A DNA stretch of 64,000 bases from Bog-756 sp963701325 (GTDB lineage Bacteria > Actinomycetota > Acidimicrobiia > Acidimicrobiales > RAAP-2). The translations under genes and the position numbers were made by a program. Below are positions 52,192-58,358 of the stretch, in pieces. The notes beneath the pieces are model-generated. The model was given only the letters and a program-made list of their open reading frames with translations. It did no database searches and was not told where the DNA came from. The first letter of the stretch is position 1. Every line of letters begins with the position of its first letter. The stretch is from positions 1,860,001 through 1,924,000 of the forward strand of contig OY969604.1 of NCBI GenBank assembly GCA_963701325.1, written 5' to 3'.

Positions 52192-53127
52192 TCAGTTGTT
52201 CACGGACTCGATCTGGGCCACCTCGAGGGAGGTTGCTCCCTGGGTGGTGAGACTGGGGAGCACACCTGCCGAACCGTTGGGACCTGTCCAGGCAACGCTC
52301 CAGGTGATGGCGGCCGTGATCGGGAAGGAGGCATCGTTCGGGTTTCCGTCGGGGGAGGGCTGACCGGCCGAGGTGGTCGTATAGGTATGCGAGCAGGTCG
52401 TCGACTGGCTGGTAGCGGGCAGGGCGGTGTCGTACGGGGTACCGGGGCCGTTGCAGGTGACCGTCGATCCGTCGCCGGTGTTCCACGTCACATACGAAGG
52501 GGTGGCTGTGGCCGTGGCTACAACGCATCCACTGGCGTTGCAGGCCTGGGCCGTGGTGGAGAGGGAATGCCACGTCGTGGACGTGATCCAGAGCCACTCG
52601 GCCAGGTTCACGTAGCCCGTTGTCGACGGACTGAGGGTCAGCGTGGGGCTCGGGAGCTGCAGCTCACTGGCCGCTTGGGCAGCGGCGACGGCCGGATCGG
52701 GTGGCGGGACCGTGGGGGCTGCCTGGCCGGTGGCCAACCACACCACGCCGGTGGCCTGACTGGCCGCATTTCCAGTGGCACAGGTATTGAAGTACCAAGC
52801 TCCGGGTTGAGTGGCACCGGCCGGCGGAGGACCGCCGTCCTGGCCGGGAAACTCAGACGAATAGGGCACGTAATTCGGACACGTCGGCACGGAGACTGTG
52901 GTCGCACCGCCACCACCGCCGGTCGTTCCACCTCCACCCCCGGCTCCCGAACCCGCCGTGCCGGACACCCCGGAGCCACAATTCAAAGTGGAACCGGAGT
53001 CGCTGCAGCTCCCGCCGCTTCCCGTCCCGCCGACGCTCGCAAATGCTGACCCTGCAGGGAAGCTGACAAACAGGATCGTCAAGAAAGCCATCCAGGCCGC
53101 AGCTGCGACTGCACGGCGGATCAGCAC
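52192..53127 (-). CDS. Secreted Gly/Ser/Thr-rich protein of the Tad operon
   Basis: 311 residues from GTG 53127 overlapping the preceding gene. A signal peptide (AAAAWMAFLTILFVSFPAGS, AFA cleavage) is followed by a Gly/Ser-rich region with paired cysteines and a Thr/Ser/Pro-rich beta-type region with further cysteines (TCNGPGTPYD, TTCSHTYTTT). It may be a surface adhesin or a tip protein, but no domain is recognised; similar unrelated proteins often occur in Tad loci. Confidence 0.7.
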   Translation of the reverse strand: MLIRRAVAAAAWMAFLTILFVSFPAGSAFASVGGTGSGGSCSDSGSTLNCGSGVSGTAGSGAGGGGGTTGGGGGATTVSVPTCPNYVPYSSEFPGQDGGPPPAGATQPGAWYFNTCATGNAASQATGVVWLATGQAAPTVPPPDPAVAAAQAASELQLPSPTLTLSPSTTGYVNLAEWLWITSTTWHSLSTTAQACNASGCVVATATATPSYVTWNTGDGSTVTCNGPGTPYDTALPATSQSTTCSHTYTTTSAGQPSPDGNPNDASFPITAAITWSVAWTGPNGSAGVLPSLTTQGATSLEVAQIESVNN

Positions 53128-53747
53128 TTGGAGACCGTGGCTGTCCGGTAGGAGGCAATCTTCCACGAACCGCCAGTGAGCTGGACGGTCCAGGTCCCGC
53201 TGTAGCTCCCCGCTCCGCCGCCAAGGCTTGTTGGTCCCGGCTTTCCGGTCGACGTCGTGGTTCCCGAGTCATAGACGCAGCCAGTGACTGTCGCCATTGA
53301 CCCTGCGAGGGCAGACACCTTTGGAGTTCCGAGATCGAAGGACGTCGGGCCGTTGAGCTGGCCCATCTTCACGCCGACGAGGAACGTCTGCTCGGACTTG
53401 AGGGCGGGATCGACGAAGTAGTTGGCTAGGTTCGGCCACAACGTGGCGGCCGTCTGGCCAGCCACGAGATTGGCCCGGTCCTGTTGCCACGGCGCCTGCA
53501 GGTAGCCGTAGAGGGTCTGCTGAGCCGACTCCCAGGCGTTCAGCACAGCTGTCCCGGTACCAGTGCCAGAGGTAGCGGCCGCCGTCGAAGTCGTCGTATC
53601 CGGAAGTGAAGTCGTGGTGCTCGGATGGGTGGTCGGGGATGGAGACGATGATCCTGACCCGCACCCAGCCAAGCCGATAGCGGCAACGCCCGCCAGGCAA
53701 CCCAAGGACCAGCTCCATGCCCTGCCCTTCCGCCACCGGTTGCTCAT
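53121..53747 (-). CDS. Lipoprotein of unknown function, first gene of the Tad operon
   Basis: 208 residues. The lipobox LAGC (GVAAIGLAGCGSGSSSPSPT) marks a lipid-anchored protein; a Ser/Thr linker precedes a globular domain (VLNAWESAQQTLYGYLQAPW ... GTWTVQLTGGSWKIASYRTA) with an NTF2/SnoaL-like look. It is the first gene after the operator region at 53.85-54.0 kb. Confidence 0.75.
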   Translation of the reverse strand: MSNRWRKGRAWSWSLGCLAGVAAIGLAGCGSGSSSPSPTTHPSTTTSLPDTTTSTAAATSGTGTGTAVLNAWESAQQTLYGYLQAPWQQDRANLVAGQTAATLWPNLANYFVDPALKSEQTFLVGVKMGQLNGPTSFDLGTPKVSALAGSMATVTGCVYDSGTTTSTGKPGPTSLGGGAGSYSGTWTVQLTGGSWKIASYRTATVSKC

Positions 53748-53851
53748 TTCGAGTCACCCTTCTCCTCGCCCTAGGACAAAGTCACCCCTGGCGATCGAGG
53801 TCGGTACGCCACGGTTTTAGGACTGAACATCCGAGAGCAGCATGAGTGGTC

Positions 53852-54000
53852 GACGTCACCCTGAACGTCACCCTCGGTGCTCAATCGGCGAAATATCGGA
53901 GGATCTTCGTCGTCGAGCTCCCAACGAGTCGTGTAGAAGCCACCGTTCTGATCTCGATGAGGGTCACGGGATGGGCCAACGTCACCTCGAACGTCACCCT
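53852..54000 (-). promoter_or_regulatory. Operator repeats upstream of the Tad operon
   Basis: On the plus strand GACGTCACCCT (53852-53862) and AACGTCACCCT (53864-53874), then AACGTCACCTC (53978-53988) and AACGTCACCCT (53990-54000): two pairs, each 12 bases apart, all reading as RGGTGACGTY in the direction of the Tad genes. The palindrome TCAGGGCCCTGA (54007-54018) follows. The same repeats lie before the T4SS operon and traI. Confidence 0.65.
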
Positions 54001-54035
54001 CCCTGGTCAGGGCCCTGAATCGTGAGGATCGACGG

Positions 54036-54053
54036 CGGTGATTCGGATCACCG
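54036..54053. other. Short hairpin upstream of the Tad operators
   Basis: CGGTGAT-TCGG-ATCACCG is a perfect 7-bp stem with a stable tetraloop. It lies downstream of the RHH gene and upstream of the Tad operators on the minus strand, so it could end the RHH transcript. Confidence 0.45.
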
Positions 54054-54085
54054 TCGCAGAGGTTCACTGACCGTGGATGCCGGCC

Positions 54086-54096
54086 AGGGTGACGTT
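54086..54096 (+). repeat. Single operator repeat
   Basis: One exact AGGGTGACGTT on the plus strand, 55 bases downstream of the stop of the minus-strand RHH gene. It is not paired. Confidence 0.5.
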
Positions 54097-54150
54097 GTGC
54101 GGAGTCCTGAGCTGGAACACGCTGGTTGTCGGAGGCTCGGGGTTCGGCCT

Positions 54151-54366
54151 TCAGCGACCCTTGTCCAAGGCCCGCCGTAACGCCCAGCTCACGAACTGGG
54201 AAACGCTCCAGCCGCGGCCTTCGGCTTCTGTCCGTACTTCCTCCCGCAGGCCTCGATCGAGCCAGTAGGTGGCACGTACGTGCCGGTCTTCCCACGAGCT
54301 GCCGTCGGAAGCCCGGCGCTCGGCACCCTTCTGGCTCGAGGTGCCACGTGCTTGTTGAACCACCAA
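54151..54366 (-). CDS. Ribbon-helix-helix DNA-binding protein
   Basis: 71 residues from GTG 54366 with AAGGGGAA upstream. The RHH domain is C-terminal: RATYWLDRGLREEVRTEAEG and RGWSVSQFVSWALRRALDKG. A basic N-terminal extension precedes it. It stands on the same strand just upstream of the Tad operators and has its own repeat-type operator; it is a good candidate for a regulator of the 54-kb region or of the whole element. Confidence 0.75.
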   Translation of the reverse strand: MVVQQARGTSSQKGAERRASDGSSWEDRHVRATYWLDRGLREEVRTEAEGRGWSVSQFVSWALRRALDKGR

Positions 54367-54429
54367 AGTTCCCCTTAATCCGACAGGTCTCGTCTTCGTT
54401 AATTGCGGCCCTCGTAAGCAGCACGCTGA

Positions 54430-54502
54430 TCATTGTATTGAATTGACGTACCGTATACAACATACCGTACATCGGATACCGTACGTGGTCAAGCGGACAC
54501 CG
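54430..54502 (-). promoter_or_regulatory. Promoter and heptad-phased operator of the RHH gene
   Basis: TACCGTA occurs at 54447, 54461 and 54475, with the related CACCGTG at 54496: spacings 14, 14 and 21, all multiples of 7. On the minus strand a promoter TTGTAT-17-TACAAT (54458-54430) runs through the first repeat. RHH repressors of the omega type bind 7-bp repeats side by side, so these are likely autoregulatory sites. Confidence 0.65.
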
Positions 54503-54573
54503 TGCGTGGAGACGCTCAAATCTCAATCTGGAAGAAATTCAGCGAATGCTCGCTCAATCCCACGTCCGTGCTC

Positions 54574-54661
54574 AGGGTGACGTTGGGCATCGGAAAGGTG
54601 ACGTTCCGCCCACCGGAATCCTCACGAAAGCGCTCCGGCGGGTGACGATGGGGGTGACGCG
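54574..54661 (+). promoter_or_regulatory. Operator repeats upstream of the 54.7-kb genes
   Basis: AGGGTGACGTT (54574-54584) and AAGGTGACGTT (54595-54605) are 21 bases apart; CGGGTGACGAT (54639-54649) and GGGGTGACGCG (54651-54661) are 12 apart and followed by TCCGAATGATGG, as before the T4SS operon and traI. They point towards the plus-strand genes at 54.72-55.36 kb. Confidence 0.6.
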
Positions 54662-54722
54662 CGTCCGAATGATGGGTGGTGTCCGGAGCACGAGGCCCCG
54701 GCCATCAACCCTGGGAGACACG

Positions 54723-55124
54723 ATGCCCGGACGATCGTCAGCCGCAGAGAGAAGACCGGATAGTTCGACTTGCCCGAGGGCTGGGCGGGAAACACCGACT
54801 CCGTTCAAACGAGCTCGTGAAGAGCCCTTTCGATTGGTCAGCGGAACCAGCGACCGGGATGAATGTGTCCAGACTTCACCTGACATTCAGGTGGTTCTCG
54901 TCACGGAAGGTGGTCTCGAGCTACCGCTGGTGGCATCGTCCGCCCAGGTTTCTCGGCTCCTAGAGAGTGTCTCGGAGATGGCCGCCGGCCTTGACCCCGA
55001 TGGACTCCTGCAGAGCCTCGGGAGAGCCGACCGGCGAGCTCACCCGGTTCGCATGGATCAGGTGCTTAGTCGAGTGCGGGTCGTCGTCTACCGAGGCACC
55101 GGCGCTGAAGGACACGCGTCGTGA
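54723..55124 (+). CDS. Protein of unknown function, first of a coupled pair
   Basis: 133 residues from ATG 54723 with GGGAGA upstream; the frame is open further upstream but only through the operator repeats. The first half is Arg/Ser/Pro-rich; the second (DIQVVLVTEGGLELPLVASS, AQVSRLLESVSEMAAGLDPD) is a regular alpha/beta segment. Its stop overlaps the next start (GTGA). Not recognised. Confidence 0.6.
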   Translation: MPGRSSAAERRPDSSTCPRAGRETPTPFKRAREEPFRLVSGTSDRDECVQTSPDIQVVLVTEGGLELPLVASSAQVSRLLESVSEMAAGLDPDGLLQSLGRADRRAHPVRMDQVLSRVRVVVYRGTGAEGHAS

Positions 55125-55363
55125 ATGGAGCTGGATCTGCCAATCGACGGTGGGACCGTAGCCAGGGAGGTCGTCGGTCCAGAAGCGTGAGCCGAACCGA
55201 TCCCTATGGTTCGTACGACGCTCGCAACTGCGCCCAGTGGTTCGCACGGTACGAGGAACGCTCCGAACAGCCCAGAGGTCGACCAAGCCGGAGTGAGGTT
55301 CGTCGGCTGCAGAAGGAGCTCGAGGCTCTGCGTCGATTGGTGACCGGTGAGCAGATCCCGTAG
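55121..55363 (+). CDS. Small basic coiled-coil protein, coupled to the preceding gene
   Basis: 80 residues from GTG 55121 overlapping the previous stop. The C-terminal part RPSRSEVRRLQKELEALRRL is a short coiled coil; the middle has DARNCAQWFARYEERSEQP. Highly basic overall. Position under the operator repeats and before xis suggests a role in regulation or DNA processing; this is inference only. Confidence 0.55.
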   Translation: MNGAGSANRRWDRSQGGRRSRSVSRTDPYGSYDARNCAQWFARYEERSEQPRGRPSRSEVRRLQKELEALRRLVTGEQIP

Positions 55364-55456
55364 GCGAAGGAGAAGGCAGCTGCCGCCGCCCGTCACGACC
55401 GAGAAGCGCCCACTATCGAGCTTGGGCAATCAGCGTGCTGGCCAGGACGGGACGAA

Positions 55457-55669
55457 GTGACTCTCATCGCAGATGCAAACTCCGAGCCCACTTCTGTCGA
55501 TCTCATCTCGATTCCAGAAGCTGCCCGCCGCCTCGGGCTTCATGCCGAGACCCTGTACCGCCTTTGCCGTAAGGGACAGTTCAGCCCGGCAATCCAAATC
55601 GGGAAACGGTGGCGTGTCTCAGTGCCGCGACTCGAGAGGTATCTCCACGGCGTCGATCAGAGCCCCTGA
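55457..55669 (+). CDS. xis: Excisionase-like MerR/HTH_17 protein
   Basis: 70 residues from GTG 55457. ISIPEAARRLGLHAETLYRL and IQIGKRWRVSVPRLERYL form the winged-helix DNA-binding fold shared by excisionases (Xis) of actinobacterial integrative elements. It lies next to the integrase but on the opposite strand, and an IS element now separates them. It should bind the attachment region and steer the integrase to excision. Confidence 0.75.
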   Translation: MTLIADANSEPTSVDLISIPEAARRLGLHAETLYRLCRKGQFSPAIQIGKRWRVSVPRLERYLHGVDQSP

Positions 55670-55817
55670 GCTCGAATCTTCGATTTCGCTACCCGATCGA
55701 CCTTAACGTCTGGTCCAGCAGATTTTGAGCCAAATGTCTCGCCAAGGAGGCCGACAGTCGCTCGGCTCCTCCCAAAAGCTCGCAAGGGCCGTTCGGTGTA
55801 CCTCGGGCCGGCCTAGG

Positions 55818-56818
55818 TGTGCAACTGACGTAGGCCGTTTACGCGGTGATCCCGGATTTCTGCCGTAGCCGTTCGTAGGGAGTCTGGCCGCCAAGACCAC
55901 CATGGGGTCTGTGGAAGTTATAGAAGTCCTCCCACTCCTGGAGTTTCTCGTTGAAGAGGCCTGAGTCATCGACCACTATGCCATCGAGCATCCGGTAGAA
56001 CTCCTCGTTGTCGATGCGGTGGGATCGCTCCACCTTCCCATTAAGCCTGGGGGTGGCCGGCTTGATGTAGACGTGGCCGATGCCGCGATCCAACAGGTGC
56101 CAATGGAAAGATCCCTGGAATTCGGCCCCATTGTCTGTCTGAACGGTCTCGACCTGGAACGGAAGCTTCTCGAGGAGGTAGTCGAGGAACTGGATGGATG
56201 TTTTCTGGTTGTTGCGGGGATAGATTCGAAGTACCCGGATGCGGGTGCAGTCGTCGATGGCCGTGTATTGGTAGTACTTCTTCTTCGTCCCCGGCAGGGG
56301 CTCGATGAACTTCACATCCACCTGGACACGGTGACCAGGGAGTTTCTTCTCGTACCGCTTCCACCGGTCCTTGTGACGCTTGTAGCGCTGGGAGCTGGGC
56401 AGCCGCGAGATCCCGAGGCGATGGAGAATGTTCCAGACTCCGGACGGGCTGATCGTGATGTCGTGATAGCGCTTCAGGTACATCGAGATCTTCTGGGGCC
56501 CGAAGTGGTAGTTCTGGCGCAGGTAGACGATCTTGCCTACCACCTCGGTCTTGGTCGCCCTGGGGCTATTCAGGGGTCGAGATGAGCCATCCCGCAGCCC
56601 TTCCTCGCCGAGCTCTTCATATCGATGGAGCCACTTGTAGAAGCAGGGCCGGCTGATGCCGTAATAACGGCAGGTCATGGCCACGTTTCCGCTGACTTCT
56701 TCGGCATGCCGGATCATCGCCAGGCGATGACGGATCTTTCTCTGCTGCTCTCGCTCGTCCATCAGGATTTCCTCTCACAAGGAGATCACCGATGTAAACA
56801 ACCTCTGTCAGTTTTATA
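55818..56818 (-). mobile_element. IS481-family insertion sequence, complete (1001 bp)
   Basis: Imperfect terminal inverted repeats of about 30 bases: left TGTGCAACTGACGTAGG..., right end (complement) TATAAAACTGACAGAGG..., sharing AACTGAC, AGG, GTTTAC and GGTG. It is flanked by a 6-bp direct repeat CCTAGG at 55812-55817 and 56819-56824, matching the NCTAGN target of IS481-type elements. The target was the palindrome CCGGCCTAGGCCGG. The integrase stop codon lies in the right CCTAGG, so insertion left the integrase intact. Confidence 0.9.
55839..56762 (-). CDS. IS481-family transposase (DDE)
   Basis: 307 residues. N-terminal HTH (SGNVAMTCRYYGISRPCFYK), then an rve-type DDE domain: VQVDVKFIEPL (first Asp), TVQTDNGAEFQG (second Asp) and LNGKVERSHRIDNEEFY (Glu), ending with the HRPHGGLGGQTPYERL motif of the family. 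It is full length without stops and looks active. Confidence 0.93.
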   Translation of the reverse strand: MDEREQQRKIRHRLAMIRHAEEVSGNVAMTCRYYGISRPCFYKWLHRYEELGEEGLRDGSSRPLNSPRATKTEVVGKIVYLRQNYHFGPQKISMYLKRYHDITISPSGVWNILHRLGISRLPSSQRYKRHKDRWKRYEKKLPGHRVQVDVKFIEPLPGTKKKYYQYTAIDDCTRIRVLRIYPRNNQKTSIQFLDYLLEKLPFQVETVQTDNGAEFQGSFHWHLLDRGIGHVYIKPATPRLNGKVERSHRIDNEEFYRMLDGIVVDDSGLFNEKLQEWEDFYNFHRPHGGLGGQTPYERLRQKSGITA

Positions 56819-56819
56819 C

Positions 56820-57989
56820 CTAGGCCGGCAGTAGAGATCCCATCACCGCGGCCGCCTTCGCCGCGCCAGCCGGCAGGGCGTGCGAATACCGGTCGAGGGT
56901 CATCTTCGTACTGGCGTGGCCCATTAGCGCCGACACGGTGGTAACGGGGGTTCCGGCTGCGATCTGCTCGCTCCCAAACGCGTGGCGGATGTCGTGGAAT
57001 CGGACGCCCTCCACCTTCGCTGCCTTTCGCAACTTCGTAAATCGGTCCGTGATGATGGACGGCCGAACGGGCCGGCCGGCGTTCGCGTTGTCGGACAGCA
57101 GGTAGGGGTCTACGACCAGTGGCGATTCGGCCTCGGCGGACAGGGCCGTCTGCCATTCCTGGTGCCGGCGCAGGAGGGCCGCTGATCGACCATCGATGCT
57201 GACATACCGGCCACGTCCCGTTTTGGTCCCCTTCTCGAGGACCTTCTCGCCGACCTCGCTCAGTGACCGCTCGATCTGGATGGTGGCGACCTCAAGTGGC
57301 TCCTCGGCGTCGTCAATGGGAATGAGCGCAAACTCGACATCAGACCACCGGAGGGCGCACAACTCCCCTCGGCGACCGCCGGTGATCCACGCGAGGGCGA
57401 CGGCGGCAGCCATCATAGGATCGGTCATTTCGGCGGTCGAGATCAGTTGACCGACCTGCTCCCGGTTCGGCGTCACGAGCTTGCGAGTGCTGGCCGGACT
57501 CGGTGGGCTCGCCCTCCGTGCCGGCGAGTCGGGAATCCAATCCCACTTGACCCCCTGCGTCAGTGCTGCTGAGAGGATGGCGTGGTGGTGGTGGACCGAC
57601 AGTGCCGACAGGCCCTCGGCCTGCCACCCGGCATAGGCCCGGTCGAGATCGTGGGCCGTGAGATCAGCTAGCGGTACGTCGCCGAACTTGGGGCGGATCC
57701 TCGTCTTGACCTTGCGCTCGTATTCGGCGACCGTTTTGGGGGAGCGGCCGCGGGTCCGCTGGAATCCGAGCCATTCGCTGAGCAAGTCGCCCACCGTCCG
57801 CACACGAAGATCCGGCGCCGCCGGCTCTGGCGCCTGGAATTCCAACTTGCGGAGTGCCTTGCGTGCCGCCGCCTCGGTGCCGCGGAATGTCCGTTGAATC
57901 TGCTTGCCATCGACCATGACACGCAGACGCCACACGTCGGGAGCGCGTTTGCTTATAGATCCACTGCCGTATGATTGCCGGGTGCTCAT
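56820..57989 (-). CDS. int: Tyrosine integrase of the element
   Basis: 389 residues. N-terminal AP2-like arm-binding domain (SISKRAPDVWRLRVMVDGKQ), SAM-like core-binding domain (KTVAEYERKVKTRIRPKFGD) and the catalytic domain with R206 (TGGRRGEL), H332-x-x-R335 (FHDIRHAF), H358 (GHAST) and Y368 (TLDRYSHAL). The start lies about 105 bases from tRNA-Ser. Its stop TAG sits inside the target duplication of the IS481 element. It would integrate and excise the ICE at the nearby tRNA or its flank. Confidence 0.93.
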   Translation of the reverse strand: MSTRQSYGSGSISKRAPDVWRLRVMVDGKQIQRTFRGTEAAARKALRKLEFQAPEPAAPDLRVRTVGDLLSEWLGFQRTRGRSPKTVAEYERKVKTRIRPKFGDVPLADLTAHDLDRAYAGWQAEGLSALSVHHHHAILSAALTQGVKWDWIPDSPARRASPPSPASTRKLVTPNREQVGQLISTAEMTDPMMAAAVALAWITGGRRGELCALRWSDVEFALIPIDDAEEPLEVATIQIERSLSEVGEKVLEKGTKTGRGRYVSIDGRSAALLRRHQEWQTALSAEAESPLVVDPYLLSDNANAGRPVRPSIITDRFTKLRKAAKVEGVRFHDIRHAFGSEQIAAGTPVTTVSALMGHASTKMTLDRYSHALPAGAAKAAAVMGSLLPA

Positions 57990-58018
57990 CCTGGTCCTTT
58001 CCGGTCTACCCCCCAGGC

Positions 58019-58080
58019 AGATTAGGACAGAGATTAGGACGAACGCAATGCTGGGTCATGGCTAGCCGACATAACTAGCC
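58019..58080. other. Candidate attachment-site repeats between int and tRNA-Ser
   Basis: AGATTAGGAC occurs at 58019-58028 and 58031-58040, 12 bases apart, like arm-type integrase or Xis sites. GGCTAG (58060-58065) and CTAGCC (58075-58080) form an inverted repeat around CCGACATAA, like core sites flanking a crossover. The tRNA starts 13 bases later. No partner of the core was found at the left side. Confidence 0.4.
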
Positions 58081-58093
58081 TCTGACCAGGTAC

Positions 58094-58178
58094 GGAGGGA
58101 TGCGAGAGCGGACGAATCGGACGGTCTCGAAAACCGTTGTGTCGCAAGGCACCGTGGGTTCGAATCCCACTCCCTCCG
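58094..58178 (+). tRNA. tRNA-Ser(CGA)
   Basis: Acceptor arms GGAGGGA and TCCCTCC with discriminator G; anticodon loop CTCGAAA gives CGA; long variable arm (TGTGTCGCAAGGCACC) typical of tRNA-Ser; T arm GTGGGTTCGAATCCCAC. CCA is not encoded. It reads UCG. The gene is complete and therefore functional whether or not it is the integration target. Confidence 0.96.
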
Positions 58179-58186
58179 CTCATGTG

Positions 58187-58222
58187 ATGTCGCGCGACAT
58201 AAGCACTTCTGTCGCGCGACAT
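58187..58222. repeat. Tandem palindromes after the tRNA
   Basis: TGTCGCGCGACA occurs twice (58188-58199 and 58210-58221), each a perfect palindrome, centres 22 bases (two helical turns) apart. Together they can also fold as one 13-bp hairpin with a 10-base loop, so they may be the tRNA terminator, or an operator. Confidence 0.6.
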
Positions 58223-58358
58223 CGGAGACCGGTGTGTCAGGACATTGTGGAGCAGCGAGACCAGCCGACCAGGGCTGCCGCTGGTCGTCCCAAGACACAG
58301 TAGGGGGGAGCCGTCGAGGCTCACGATCTCGACGTTCCGGTCACGTTGGCCACTTCCC

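Larger units (their letters stand above)
2799..58093. mobile_element. Integrative and conjugative element (approximate limits)
   Basis: The stretch contains all modules of a conjugative element: tyrosine integrase and excisionase-like gene, MobF relaxase, VirD4 coupling protein, VirB4-type T4SS operon, SSB, ArdC, ParB, toxin-antitoxin and defence cargo. A repeated 11-bp operator (AGGGTGACGTT-like) occurs from 3.35 kb to 54.66 kb and marks one regulatory unit. The right limit is inferred from the integrase beside tRNA-Ser; the left limit is inferred only from the change from kinase genes to operator-linked micro-ORFs. No duplicated tRNA fragment was found on the left, so the true left end may differ or lie outside the window. 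No plasmid-type replication initiator was recognised. Confidence 0.65.

Noticed and set aside
53771..54526. 251-codon minus-strand frame over the Tad operator region and RHH gene
   Set aside because: Runs through operator repeats and through the RHH gene in another frame; low-quality composition.
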